Of a DNA stretch of 52,025 bases, positions 25,038-33,095 are shown in pieces; within the stretch, counting starts at the first letter, position 1, and the number at the start of each line of letters is the position of its first letter. The stretch is from Indiicoccus explosivorum (GTDB lineage Bacteria; Bacillota; Bacilli; Bacillales_A; Planococcaceae), in the NCBI RefSeq assembly GCF_002167005.1, contig NZ_NHTN01000060.1:1-52025 (forward strand), given 5' to 3'. Both the position numbers and the translations under genes were made by a program. The notes under the pieces are model-generated. The model was not told the DNA's origin and ran no database searches. It worked only from the letters and a program-made list of their open reading frames with translations.

Positions 25038-25842
25038 GCCGCAGTCCGCCTTTCATCCGCTTCCCTTTGCTGAACGGGATGCACATCGGGGTTCCCGAAA
25101 ACGGGTCGCATGCCACCTGGCAGCGGAGCCCGAACACCGAATGGACCAGTTCCGGCGTGATGATCGTCTCCGGGTCGCCCTGCCGGAACACTTTCTTGTC
25201 ATGGATGGCAACAATATGATCGGCGTAGCGGCACGCGAGGTTCAAGTCATGGAGCACCATGACGATCGTGCGCTGCTCCGTCTGATTCAGCTCGTACAGC
25301 AGATCGAGGATGTCGATCTGATGGGTCATATCGAGATACGTCGTCGGTTCATCGAGGAGGATGATGTCCGTATCCTGGGCGAGCGTCATGGCGATCCACG
25401 CGCGCTGGCGCTGGCCGCCTGAAAGGGAATCGACTTTGCGGTCGGCATACGGCTTCATCCCGGTCGCCTCGAGCGCATCGTCCACTGCTTTTTCGTCCGC
25501 TTTCGACCACTGCTGCAGCCAGCTCTGGTGCGGGTAGCGGCCCTGCTTGACGAGCTGCAGGACGGTCAGCCCTTCCGGTGCGGTCGAGGACTGCGGCAAA
25601 ATCGCCAGCTTCCGCGCGATTTTCTTCGTCGCCATTTTCGAAATGTCCTGGCCGTCCAGGACGACTGCGCCGCCCTCCGGCTTCAGGAGGCGGGCCATGG
25701 AACGGAGCAGTGTCGATTTTCCGCAGCCGTTGCTGCCGATGAATACCGTAATTTCCCCTTTCGGTATTTTCAGGTCCAGTCCTTCGATGATCGTCCCTTC
25801 CCCGTAGCCCAGCGTCAGTTCCCGTGCCGATAATGCTTCCAT
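25015..25842 (-). CDS. Iron-siderophore ABC transporter ATPase (FecE/YusV-like)
   Basis: 275-aa ABC ATPase. Walker [10 protein letters not shown] (36-44), Q-loop LPQSS, signature LSGGQRQR, Walker [13 protein letters not shown], and switch His in MVLHDLNLA. It energises the two FecCD permeases encoded just upstream. The C-terminal extension beyond about 240 is typical of the FhuC/FecE group. Confidence 0.93.
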   Translation of the reverse strand: MEALSARELTLGYGEGTIIEGLDLKIPKGEITVFIGSNGCGKSTLLRSMARLLKPEGGAVVLDGQDISKMATKKIARKLAILPQSSTAPEGLTVLQLVKQGRYPHQSWLQQWSKADEKAVDDALEATGMKPYADRKVDSLSGGQRQRAWIAMTLAQDTDIILLDEPTTYLDMTHQIDILDLLYELNQTEQRTIVMVLHDLNLACRYADHIVAIHDKKVFRQGDPETIITPELVHSVFGLRCQVACDPFSGTPMCIPFSKGKRMKGGLRRAEAASG

Positions 25843-25881
25843 GCGAGATTCCCCTTTCGGTCCGTCTTTATCGTCTTTCCA

Positions 25882-26934
25882 TCATTTATTCCTTGAACGG
25901 TACAGCAGGTAAATAAAATACGGTGCCCCGATTGCGGCGGTGAACACGCCGGCCGGAATTTCCAGCGGCGCGAATGCCGTACGTGCGATGAGATCCGCGA
26001 CGAGTACGATCATGCCGCCGATGAGCGCCGACACCGGAATGAGCGCGCCGAACGAGGAACCGACCAGCTGACGGGCGATATGCGGCGCCATCAGCCCGAC
26101 AAATCCGATGCCGCCGGCGAAAGCGACCGCGCCTCCCGCAAGCGCACTGCTGAGGAACAGGAGCACGAAGCGGTCTTTCTGCACGAGAGCGCCGGCGTTC
26201 ACCGCCAGGTCTTCCCCGAGTTCCTGCACATTGAGGCGCCTCGCATAAAAGAACAGGATGGCGGTCAGTCCGAAAATCCACGGAATGACGGTCAGCACTT
26301 CCGTCCAGTTCGTCCCGTTGACACTGCCTGTAATCCAGACATTCGCCCGTGAGGCGGTGAAGATCGGCCCGAGCACCATCATCATCGTCGTCATCGCCTG
26401 CATGGCGGCCGACAGCCCGACGCCGATCAGCACGAGCCGGACTGGGGCGATCCCGCCCCGCTTCCACGACAGGAAGTAGACGAGAAAGCCCATGGCGACG
26501 GCGCCGATGAACGAGGCGAGCGGCATCCAGTGGATACTGACCGTCAGCGTGTTGCTCCGGTCGCTGAACAAGGCCAGGAACGCCACCGTCGTGAACGACG
26601 CGCCCGCCGTGATGCCGATGATATCGGGTGACGCGAGCGGGTTGCGGATGATGCCCTGCAGAATGGCACCCGACATCGCCAGTCCCGCACCCGCAAAGAC
26701 AGCCAGCAGGATCCGCGGCATCCGGAACGACCGGACGACGAGATTTTCCATGTCCGTGCCGGCACCGAACACTGCCTGCACCACGTTGACCGGTGAAATC
26801 GCGAGCTGGCCGATCCCAAGGCTCACGATGATGAGCGCAACGGTGAGGAGCGTCAGCCCGGTAAGGATCCAGATCGATTTTTTATTCATGAGGAACGAGG
26901 CTTTGCCCGCTCTTATGACGACATGGCGGCTCAT
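25882..26934 (-). CDS. FecCD-family siderophore permease (YfhA-like)
   Basis: 350-aa permease with about ten TM segments. Family blocks include SGAILQGIIRNPLASPDIIGITAGA and FVGLMAPHIARQLVGS (the ATPase-coupling loop). ATG 26934 overlaps the preceding permease stop (ATGA) and has AAGGGGGA upstream, so it is preferred to the internal MNKKSIW start. Pairs with the 26931-27929 product as a heterodimeric channel. Confidence 0.93.
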   Translation of the reverse strand: MSRHVVIRAGKASFLMNKKSIWILTGLTLLTVALIIVSLGIGQLAISPVNVVQAVFGAGTDMENLVVRSFRMPRILLAVFAGAGLAMSGAILQGIIRNPLASPDIIGITAGASFTTVAFLALFSDRSNTLTVSIHWMPLASFIGAVAMGFLVYFLSWKRGGIAPVRLVLIGVGLSAAMQAMTTMMMVLGPIFTASRANVWITGSVNGTNWTEVLTVIPWIFGLTAILFFYARRLNVQELGEDLAVNAGALVQKDRFVLLFLSSALAGGAVAFAGGIGFVGLMAPHIARQLVGSSFGALIPVSALIGGMIVLVADLIARTAFAPLEIPAGVFTAAIGAPYFIYLLYRSRNK

Positions 26935-27929
26935 TCGCTGATCCCCCTTCTGGCGATCCAGACAAAGAACGGGGCACCGATGGCGGCCGTCATGACGCCG
27001 ACCGGCACTTCCGCCGGCATGATGATGTAGCGGGCGCTGATGTCAGCCGCCAGCAGCAGCATGGCGCCGAGCAGCGCGCTGTACGGAATGACCCACCGGT
27101 AGTCGATGCCGACAAGCCAGCGGGCGATGTGCGGGATGATGATGCCGATGAAGCCGATCGGCCCGGCAATCGCTACGGAGCTGCCGGCCAGCAGCACGAC
27201 GACGGCCGCTCCGGTCAGTTTGACAAGGATCGTCTTCTGCCCGAGACCGGTCGCGAGGTCTTCCCCCATCTGCAGCACGTTCATCTGCTTGCCCATGAAT
27301 AGGGCGAATACGAGGCCGCCCAGCAAATACGGCAGGACAGCGATGAGCAGTTCGAGTTCCCGCCCCTGGACCGAACCGGCGAGCCAGAACAGCACCTGAT
27401 CCAGTGCCCGTTCGTCCAGCGTGAGAATCCCCTGGGTCATCGATGAGAACAGCGCGGCGATGGCCGCCCCGGCAAGCGTCAGCTTCACCGGCGTCAGGCC
27501 GTCGCGGCCCATGGAGCCGCATGTGTAGACGATGACCGCGGCGAGCGCTGCTCCTGTGAAGGCGAGCCAAGTAAAGGCATTCAAGGAAGCCGTGCCGAAA
27601 AACGAAATGCCGAGAACGACGAAGAAACTCGCGCCGGCGTTGATGCCGAAAATGCTCGGTGACGCCAACGGGTTTTTCGTAAGCCCCTGCATGATCGCCC
27701 CGGCCACCGCCAGGCTCGCGCCGACAGCGGCGGCAATGAGCGCGCGCGGGATGCGGGCATCCCGGATGATGATATGTTCATTGGACGAATCGAACCGGTA
27801 CACCGAATCGACCACCATACGGGTCGTGATGTCAGTCAGCCCGAACACGATGCTCGCCCATACGAGCAGAAGCATGAGCAAAAGACCGGCCGCAAGTCCG
27901 CCTATTCTGAGAGGAGTTGTCTGGATCAT
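26931..27929 (-). CDS. FecCD-family siderophore permease (YfiZ-like)
   Basis: 332-aa permease with about nine or ten TM segments and the family blocks AGAIMQGLTKNPLASPSIFGINAGA and FIGIIIPHIARWLVG. First gene of the leftward operon. The resemblance to B. subtilis YfiZ-YfhA, which import schizokinen/arthrobactin-type hydroxamates, rests on gene order and motif recall. The Fur box and promoter lie 45-75 bp upstream. Confidence 0.93.
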   Translation of the reverse strand: MIQTTPLRIGGLAAGLLLMLLLVWASIVFGLTDITTRMVVDSVYRFDSSNEHIIIRDARIPRALIAAAVGASLAVAGAIMQGLTKNPLASPSIFGINAGASFFVVLGISFFGTASLNAFTWLAFTGAALAAVIVYTCGSMGRDGLTPVKLTLAGAAIAALFSSMTQGILTLDERALDQVLFWLAGSVQGRELELLIAVLPYLLGGLVFALFMGKQMNVLQMGEDLATGLGQKTILVKLTGAAVVVLLAGSSVAIAGPIGFIGIIIPHIARWLVGIDYRWVIPYSALLGAMLLLAADISARYIIMPAEVPVGVMTAAIGAPFFVWIARRGISE

Positions 27930-27972
27930 GGTACCTGCCTTCCCTGTCCGAAAACTTCATTTTCTACTGTCC

Positions 27973-28001
27973 ACATTAATGCAACTGATAATCATTGTCA
28001 A
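27973..28001 (-). promoter_or_regulatory. Promoter of permease operon with Fur box
   Basis: On the minus strand TTGACA (28001-27996), 17 bp, TAATGT (27978-27973). The Fur box TGATAATCATTGTCA (27986-28000) matches the 7-1-7 consensus at 14 of 15 positions and lies between the two boxes. Confidence 0.8.
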
Positions 28002-28050
28002 TAAAACCGGGGGCATCTGTCATGTTAAGTCGACTTTTTTCCGAATGTTG

Positions 28051-28079
28051 TTGACTTCCGTATTGAGAGCCATTATCAT
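28051..28079 (+). promoter_or_regulatory. Promoter of the binding-protein gene with overlapping Fur box
   Basis: TTGACT (28051-28056), 17 bp, TATCAT (28074-28079). A Fur-like 7-1-7 site, TGAGAGCCATTATCA (28064-28078, about 12 of 15), overlaps the -10. Confidence 0.75.
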
Positions 28080-28091
28080 TCTACTTGTGAA

Positions 28092-28106
28092 TGAAAATCA
28101 TTATCA
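28092..28106. promoter_or_regulatory. Second Fur box before the binding-protein gene
   Basis: TGAAAATCATTATCA matches the TGATAATnATTATCA consensus at 14 of 15. It sits just downstream of the predicted transcription start. Confidence 0.82.
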
Positions 28107-28130
28107 ATCATCTTAAGGAGGCACCACCCC

Positions 28131-29096
28131 ATGTTGAAACAGCCGATCTACCTGCTCGTCCTGCTGGCCGCACTCGTCCTCGCACTCGCCGGATGCGGCG
28201 CCGAAGAAGAAGCCGCCGCTACGCCTGCTGACACGAAGAGCGAATCTTCGTATACCGTTGAACACGCCATGGGCTCCACAACCATCGAAGGGACACCCGA
28301 AAAAATCGTCATCCTGACGAACCATGGAACGGAAGCTCTGCTGTCACTCGGCATCACGCCGGTCGGAGCGGTCCAGTCGTGGACAGGCGACCCTTGGTAT
28401 GACCACATTGCGGAAGAAATGGAAGGTGTCGAAGTCGTCGGCACGGAAAGCGAAATCTCGCTTGAAGCGATCGCCGCCCTCGAACCCGATTTGATCATCG
28501 GCAACAAAATGCGTCAGGAAGAGCATTACGAAGCGCTCAGCGCCATCGCTCCGACTGTATTCGAAGAAACGCTCCGCGGCGACTGGAAAGTGAACTACGA
28601 ACTGATCGCGGAAGCAGTCAATAAGAAAGAAGAAGGCGCAGAAGTGCTTGCCGCCTATGAAGAGCGCGTCGCTGAACTGAGCGCACAGCTCGAAGAAGCC
28701 GGCAAACTGGACACGAAAGTCTCCATGGTACGCTTCATGCCGGATGACGTCCGGATTTACCATAAAGATTCCTTCTCCGGCATCATTCTCGATGAAATCG
28801 GCCTCGCCCGTCCCGCATCGCAGGACGTGAATGACTTCGCGGCAAAAGGCGTAACGAAAGAACGCGTACCTGAAATGGACGGCGACGTCATCTTCTACTT
28901 CACGTACGAACCTGCTGAAGGCGGCGGCCAGGAAGTCGAAGACGAATGGATCAACGACCCGCTCTGGCAGAACCTCGAAGCGGTCAAAGCCGGCAATGCG
29001 TACGAAGTGAGCGACACGATCTGGAACACAGCTGGCGGCGTCAAAGCGGCCAACCTGATGCTCGATGACCTCGAAGCGAAACTGCTCGGCGAATAA
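28131..29096 (+). CDS. Iron-siderophore-binding lipoprotein (YfiY-like)
   Basis: 321-aa class III periplasmic-binding-type protein. Signal peptide with lipobox ALAGC (C22). Domain blocks PEKIVILTNHGTEALLSLGI and EALEPDLIIGNKM-type segments are those of FhuD/FecB-like proteins with a rigid linking helix. It would capture ferric siderophore outside the membrane and deliver it to the divergent permease pair. AAGGAGG precedes the ATG. Controlled by two Fur boxes. Confidence 0.93.
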   Translation: MLKQPIYLLVLLAALVLALAGCGAEEEAAATPADTKSESSYTVEHAMGSTTIEGTPEKIVILTNHGTEALLSLGITPVGAVQSWTGDPWYDHIAEEMEGVEVVGTESEISLEAIAALEPDLIIGNKMRQEEHYEALSAIAPTVFEETLRGDWKVNYELIAEAVNKKEEGAEVLAAYEERVAELSAQLEEAGKLDTKVSMVRFMPDDVRIYHKDSFSGIILDEIGLARPASQDVNDFAAKGVTKERVPEMDGDVIFYFTYEPAEGGGQEVEDEWINDPLWQNLEAVKAGNAYEVSDTIWNTAGGVKAANLMLDDLEAKLLGE

Positions 29097-29113
29097 TGGA
29101 ATAAATTTGAAAA

Positions 29114-29136
29114 AACCTCCGGGATGTCCGGAGGTT
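29114..29136. terminator. Terminator after the binding-protein gene
   Basis: AACCTCCGG-gatgt-CCGGAGGTT followed by TTT. The left A-run makes it usable on both strands. Confidence 0.88.
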
Positions 29137-29143
29137 TTTGCTG

Positions 29144-29275
29144 TTTATCCGCGTTATTTTAGATTTATCCGCGTTATTTCGGATTTATCCGCGTTATTTT
29201 GGATTTATCCGCGATATTCTGGATTTATCCGCGTTATTTTGGATTTATCCGCGATAATCCGTTTTTATATCCGCT
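29144..29275. repeat. 20-bp tandem array B (six units plus a degenerate seventh)
   Basis: TTTATCCGCG cores start at 29144, 29164, 29184, 29204, 29224 and 29244, exactly 20 bp apart, with a degenerate copy near 29264. The second half of each unit is close to TTATTTTGGA with substitutions. It begins eight bases after a terminator and lies between converging genes. A frame runs through part of it (FIRVISDLSALFWIYPRYS), but this is a by-product of the repeat. Confidence 0.88.
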
Positions 29276-29338
29276 AAATCAAAACGTTACCATCTGGCCG
29301 GCGGCACTGTATGCCATTTATTGAGCTGCAGCCAGCCG

Positions 29339-30277
29339 TCACGATTTGACCCTCAAGACGATTTTGCCTTTTGCATGGTGCGTTTCGCTCAGCGCGTGCG
29401 CTTCTCTGACGCCCTGTTCACTCAGTTCGAACGTCTCGCCGATCACCGGTTCCAGTTCGCCGGCTTCGTACAGATCCGCCAGTTTCTGCAGCTGTTTCCC
29501 GTCCGGTTCAAGCCACACAAAGCCTGCTTTCACGCCGTGTTTCTGTGCGTCTTCCTCCGACGGCTGCCCGGCAACCGATACGAGCCGTCCGCCCTTCTTC
29601 AGCACACGATAGCTCTTATCGAGCACGTCACCGCCGATGGTATCGAGGACGATATCATAGTCTTCCAGAACCTCTTCGAACGCTTCGTTCTGGTAATCAA
29701 TGAAGCGGTCGGCTCCGAGGGATTTCACAAATTCCTCATTTTCCTTGCTCGCTGTCGTGGCGACATATGCGCCGAAACTTTTAGCCAGCTGAATGGCAAA
29801 GTTTCCGACCCCGCCGGCTCCGGCATGGATCAGCACCTTATCCCCTTCTTGGATAGCCGCGAATTCGACAAGGCATTGCCAGGCCGTCAGACCTGTCAGC
29901 GGAATGGCTGCCGCTTCTTCAAACGTCATCTTTTCCGGCATGCGCGCCAGCAAATCCGCATCGACTGCCGTGTACTCGGCATACGTCCCCTGGCGGGTGG
30001 TGGCCGGTCTCGCGAATACCCGGTCCCCCGCTTTGAAGCCGGTCACATCCGCACCGGTTTCTGCGATGATGCCGGCCGCATCCCATCCGAGGACAATCGG
30101 GAATTCGAACGGGAGCTTTTCCTGCAAGTAGCCTTCCCGCAGCTTCCAGTCGATCGGATTGACCGATGTCGCATATACTTCCAGCAGGACCTGATCCGCT
30201 TTGATTTTCGGGCGGTCGATCTGCCGTTCTTTCAGTTCTTCTTTTCCTCCGTATCGATCTATCACAACTGCTTTCAT
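29339..30277 (-). CDS. NADP-dependent MDR/quinone-reductase-like oxidoreductase
   Basis: 312-aa zinc-independent medium-chain reductase. GroES-like domain with NPIDWKLREG near residue 45, then the Rossmann nucleotide site HAGAGGVGNFAIQLAKSFGA. No structural zinc cysteines are visible, so it fits the quinone oxidoreductase subgroup (NADPH-dependent reduction of quinones or enones). ATG 30277 follows AAAGGAG; the frame is open further upstream, but over non-coding sequence. Confidence 0.9.
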   Translation of the reverse strand: MKAVVIDRYGGKEELKERQIDRPKIKADQVLLEVYATSVNPIDWKLREGYLQEKLPFEFPIVLGWDAAGIIAETGADVTGFKAGDRVFARPATTRQGTYAEYTAVDADLLARMPEKMTFEEAAAIPLTGLTAWQCLVEFAAIQEGDKVLIHAGAGGVGNFAIQLAKSFGAYVATTASKENEEFVKSLGADRFIDYQNEAFEEVLEDYDIVLDTIGGDVLDKSYRVLKKGGRLVSVAGQPSEEDAQKHGVKAGFVWLEPDGKQLQKLADLYEAGELEPVIGETFELSEQGVREAHALSETHHAKGKIVLRVKS

Positions 30278-30463
30278 GAATAGAACGCTCCTTTCACGGA
30301 CTGGCGCAGCCGCCCGTATTATCTTCCTTTGTGTTATTTCCCGCCGCCTGATCCGCTTAAACGGAACAGCCGGCGGCGCGCCTGCCGGATTTTTCTTCCT
30401 CCCCCCACCGTCTTCTGCTAAACTGAATTGACTTCTGTGCCAATAAAACAAACGAAACGGGTG

Positions 30464-31015
30464 ATGCCGGTGCTGATCGGGAAACAATCGTTTATTGAAA
30501 AAGACCTGCGTTATGTAATCCGTTCTGCCGCGCCTGAAGACGCCGCGGAATTGTCGGCGCTGCGTCTCAGAATAGACGGCGAAACGGAGAACCTGGACCG
30601 GGTGCCGGGAGAAGCCCATTTGGATCCGGCCGCTTTTCGCGAAGTCATCGAACGGGACAGCGCGCTGCCGACGAATCTGTTCCTCGTGGCGGAAGCGGAA
30701 ACCGGCCTGCTCGGTTTCGCGCGCTGCGAAGGCTCGGAACTGCAGCGGCTCGCCCACCGGGTGACGTTCGGGGTCGGCGTGCTGAGGGAAGCTTGGGGAT
30801 ACGGCATCGGCAAAAACCTGCTCGCTGAATCCATCGCCTGGGCGGATTCGAACGGCATCCATAAAATCGCATTATCCGTCCTCGCCACGAACGAGAAGGC
30901 TATCCGGCTCTACGAACGGTATGGCTTCGAGACGGAAGGCGTTTTGAAAGACAATAAGCGGCTGGCCGACGGGGACTATTACGATACGGTCATGATGGGC
31001 CGGCTAAAAAAATGA
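30464..31015 (+). CDS. GNAT-family N-acetyltransferase
   Basis: About 183 aa. The GNAT core includes YVIRSAAPEDAAELSALR (start), VGVLREAWGYGIGKNLL (acetyl-CoA loop with G-x-G-x-G-like spacing) and LSVLATNEKAIRLYERYGFETEGV. Probably acetylates a small molecule or protein N-terminus; the substrate is unknown. The start is uncertain: TTG 30428, GTG 30461 and ATG 30464 all lack a strong ribosome binding site. Confidence 0.88.
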   Translation: MPVLIGKQSFIEKDLRYVIRSAAPEDAAELSALRLRIDGETENLDRVPGEAHLDPAAFREVIERDSALPTNLFLVAEAETGLLGFARCEGSELQRLAHRVTFGVGVLREAWGYGIGKNLLAESIAWADSNGIHKIALSVLATNEKAIRLYERYGFETEGVLKDNKRLADGDYYDTVMMGRLKK

Positions 31016-31189
31016 AAGTCAGAACCGTCTACACTTATCCGCCTTTCCTGTTGAATTGCACGGCTACGCTCGCAGGCGCAGTATGCAAAATAGGATGCTG
31101 CAAAACTCCAGCACTCCGATTCCGGAAGAACCGGTTTAAATGTTTGCCTGAATAACGGTCATTTATTTTACGAAACAGGTGATTAGTCT

Positions 31190-31861
31190 ATGATTGGAAT
31201 TAGTATAGCGACGAAGTGGGAATTCGAAGCGTCACTGGATTACTTCCGTGTGAAAGCTAACGAACGCTTCACTTATCCTTACGGGGAATATTTTATGAAG
31301 ACAATCAACGGTCGTGAGCTGATTTTTTATAGCACCGGCGTCAGAAAAGTAAATGGCGTCGGCGGCAATCAGTATATGATTTCCAAGTTTCATTTAACGA
31401 AAGTCATTGTTGCCGGAACATGCGCCGGAATAGATGACCGATTCAATCTGCTGGATATTTTGGTGCCTGATCGAGCCGTTCAGTATGATTGCACCGTAAA
31501 AGAGATAGAGCCTTTCATCAAGCAGTCTTTTGTAGTCGATATTGATCTATCGAAGTATGAAAATGATTTCCATACCGGCACAATCGGCACCGCTGATAAA
31601 GCGGTCGTTATGTGGAAAGACTATTTAGAACTCAAAGAAAACGAAATAATAATAGCCGATACTGAAGCCGGTGCCATCGCGTATATCTGTAAGAAGAACG
31701 ATGTGGAGTGCATCATCGTAAAAGGGATATCCGATTTTCCAAAAGAAGAAAGTAATTCGGATAAGTTCGAATCGAACCATGAGCAAATAGACATTTACTT
31801 AGAAAACACTCCTAAAGTGATGCACAAAATTTTCGACGACTATTTAAAGAAATTTATATGA
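31190..31861 (+). CDS. Nucleoside phosphorylase/nucleosidase-like protein (PNP_UDP/MTAN fold)
   Basis: 223-aa protein with features of the MTA/SAH-nucleosidase and phosphorylase fold: N-terminal MIGISIATKWEFEAS, KVIVAGTCAGIDDRFNLLDILVPDRA, IADTEAGAIAY (glutamate of the ribose site) and VKGISDFPKEES (catalytic Asp). Clearly more AT-rich, with AAA/GAA/ATA-heavy codons, than its neighbours, which suggests acquisition by transfer. The match to MTAN is by motif only, and the base specificity is unknown. A weak AGGTG site precedes the ATG. Confidence 0.75.
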   Translation: MIGISIATKWEFEASLDYFRVKANERFTYPYGEYFMKTINGRELIFYSTGVRKVNGVGGNQYMISKFHLTKVIVAGTCAGIDDRFNLLDILVPDRAVQYDCTVKEIEPFIKQSFVVDIDLSKYENDFHTGTIGTADKAVVMWKDYLELKENEIIIADTEAGAIAYICKKNDVECIIVKGISDFPKEESNSDKFESNHEQIDIYLENTPKVMHKIFDDYLKKFI

Positions 31862-31945
31862 TTTCTCCATGAATAGGGAGACGGCAAAAAACCGCCCTTG
31901 CCATCGGGTATCCCGGTGAACCCACCTTCATTCAGAATCAAAAAG

Positions 31946-31980
31946 AGGCTGCCTCAATTGTTGGGCAGCCTTCTCTCTTT
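31946..31980 (+). terminator. Terminator after nucleosidase-like gene
   Basis: AGGCTGCC ... GGCAGCCT followed by TCTCTCTTT; the AAAAA on the left also allows use by the leftward MazG-like gene. Confidence 0.75.
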
Positions 31981-32030
31981 CCATTTTCGTATTACGGTTT
32001 GTATTCCGTTAAGTGCCCGTTTCGCCTTTC

Positions 32031-32399
32031 TCACGCTTCCTGTTTCCGCCGGTTCCTGACTTCTTCCATTTTCGAATAAAAGCTCTCTTCCAAATCAATA
32101 TCAAAAAAGTTGGCGAATTTCGTGATATAGGCAAGACAATCCGCCAGCTCTTTTCCAAGATCCATTTTGACTTCCGCCATCGCCCGGCGGAACGCTTCTT
32201 CCTGCCCGCATCCTTTGGAAACGTGGCCGTCGACCAACGTGAACAGCCGCCGGAACTCTTCTCCCACTTCTCCGATTTCAGTCATCAGCAGCATATAGGT
32301 GCCGAGAATCGACGTCCGGCTCTTATCAAAATTTTCTTCGTTTATTTCCCAGCCGAGCTCCCGCATCAGCCGGTCGGAAAACCCCTGCAGTTCTTTCAT
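32031..32399 (-). CDS. MazG-like nucleotide pyrophosphohydrolase
   Basis: 122-aa protein from ATG 32399 with AAAGAGGTG upstream; the frame extends left of this over the Nudix promoter and is not used. EIGEVGEEFRR and ELADCLAYITKFA supply the E-x2-E and E-x2-D metal-binding pairs of all-alpha NTP pyrophosphatases. Members hydrolyse NTPs or dNTPs to monophosphates and PPi. Divergent from a Nudix gene, another nucleotide-sanitising family. Confidence 0.85.
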   Translation of the reverse strand: MKELQGFSDRLMRELGWEINEENFDKSRTSILGTYMLLMTEIGEVGEEFRRLFTLVDGHVSKGCGQEEAFRRAMAEVKMDLGKELADCLAYITKFANFFDIDLEESFYSKMEEVRNRRKQEA

Positions 32400-32440
32400 C
32401 GCGCACCTCTTTTTCCTTTCCATCATATCAGAAACAAATG

Positions 32441-32449
32441 TGGTAAAAT
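32441..32449 (+). promoter_or_regulatory. Extended -10 promoter of the Nudix gene
   Basis: TGGTAAAAT matches TGnTATAAT except for one base. It lies 32 bp before the ATG. Confidence 0.5.
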
Positions 32450-32480
32450 GAATTTTCTTACAGAACAGGAGGAGTCGAAC

Positions 32481-32951
32481 ATGGACGCAGTCTTCAAAAT
32501 GGAACATGCGGTCTTTAACTACCGGGTCGTCGGAATTTGGATACATAACGGGCACATCCTTGTCCATCGCGATGTGAACGACCAAGAACAGTGGTCGCTT
32601 CCGGGCGGCCGGGTGCAGATCGGCGAGGATTCCGCTGCCAGTCTTGTACGCGAATTTCAGGAAGAGCTCGGGACGGACATCCGGGCATCACGTCTTCTCT
32701 TCTCCACGGAGAACTTTTTTACATTCGACGGAAAGAAGTTCCATGAAATCGGGTTTTATTACGAAGTGGAAAATGACGATACGTCATTGTTTGGCGGCGA
32801 ACCTTTTCACGGACCGGAAGGCGAGCGGCTCATTTACCAGTGGGTGCCTGTCCATGAGCTGGCCGATTTCCCGCTGAAACCGGATTTTCTCCGGGAAGCG
32901 CTGCAACTGCCTGCTGACCAGCCACGGCATGTCGTGGTCCGGGACAGCTGA
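32481..32951 (+). CDS. Nudix hydrolase
   Basis: 156 aa from ATG 32481, preceded by AGGAGGAG. The Nudix box G-x5-E-x7-REUXEELG is present as GGRVQIGEDSAASLV then REFQEELG. Hydrolyses a nucleoside diphosphate linked to another moiety, with Mg2+; the exact substrate is not deducible. Its last 35 bp including the stop recur at 36783-36817. Confidence 0.92.
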   Translation: MDAVFKMEHAVFNYRVVGIWIHNGHILVHRDVNDQEQWSLPGGRVQIGEDSAASLVREFQEELGTDIRASRLLFSTENFFTFDGKKFHEIGFYYEVENDDTSLFGGEPFHGPEGERLIYQWVPVHELADFPLKPDFLREALQLPADQPRHVVVRDS

Positions 32952-32952
32952 C
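32918..32952 (+). repeat. 35-bp direct repeat, copy 1 (3' end of Nudix gene)
   Basis: Identical over 35 bases to 36783-36817. Starts CCAGCCACGGCATG and ends GGGACAGCTGAC, and encodes the last 11 codons plus stop of the Nudix gene. Confidence 0.9.
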
Positions 32953-33032
32953 CCGCTGAAGGGAAGTTCTTATATTTTGCCGATTACACACCCTATCCCG
33001 CTCTGCCGTGCAGAGGCGGAAGCAGGGGTTTT

Positions 33033-33056
33033 GTTTATGATTCCGCGGATGGGTTA
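33033..33056 (+). promoter_or_regulatory. Candidate SigB-type promoter of BCCT transporter
   Basis: GTTTAT (33033-33038), 12 bp, GGGTTA (33051-33056) approximates GTTTAA-N12-15-GGGTAT. Osmoprotectant transporters are often under SigB in Bacillales, but the match is imperfect. Confidence 0.35.
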
Positions 33057-33095
33057 CCCTAGTAATAGAGCCTTTAACGAAAAGGGGGTCCTGCC

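Noticed and set aside
29065-29277. 70-codon frame through array B
   Set aside because: It begins inside the binding-protein gene, runs through a terminator and then translates the 20-bp repeats. A by-product of the repeat.
30278-30862. N-terminal extension of the MDR reductase frame into the GNAT gene
   Set aside because: The extension is antisense to the acetyltransferase and lacks MDR sequence. The ATG at 30277 with AAAGGAG is the family-consistent start.
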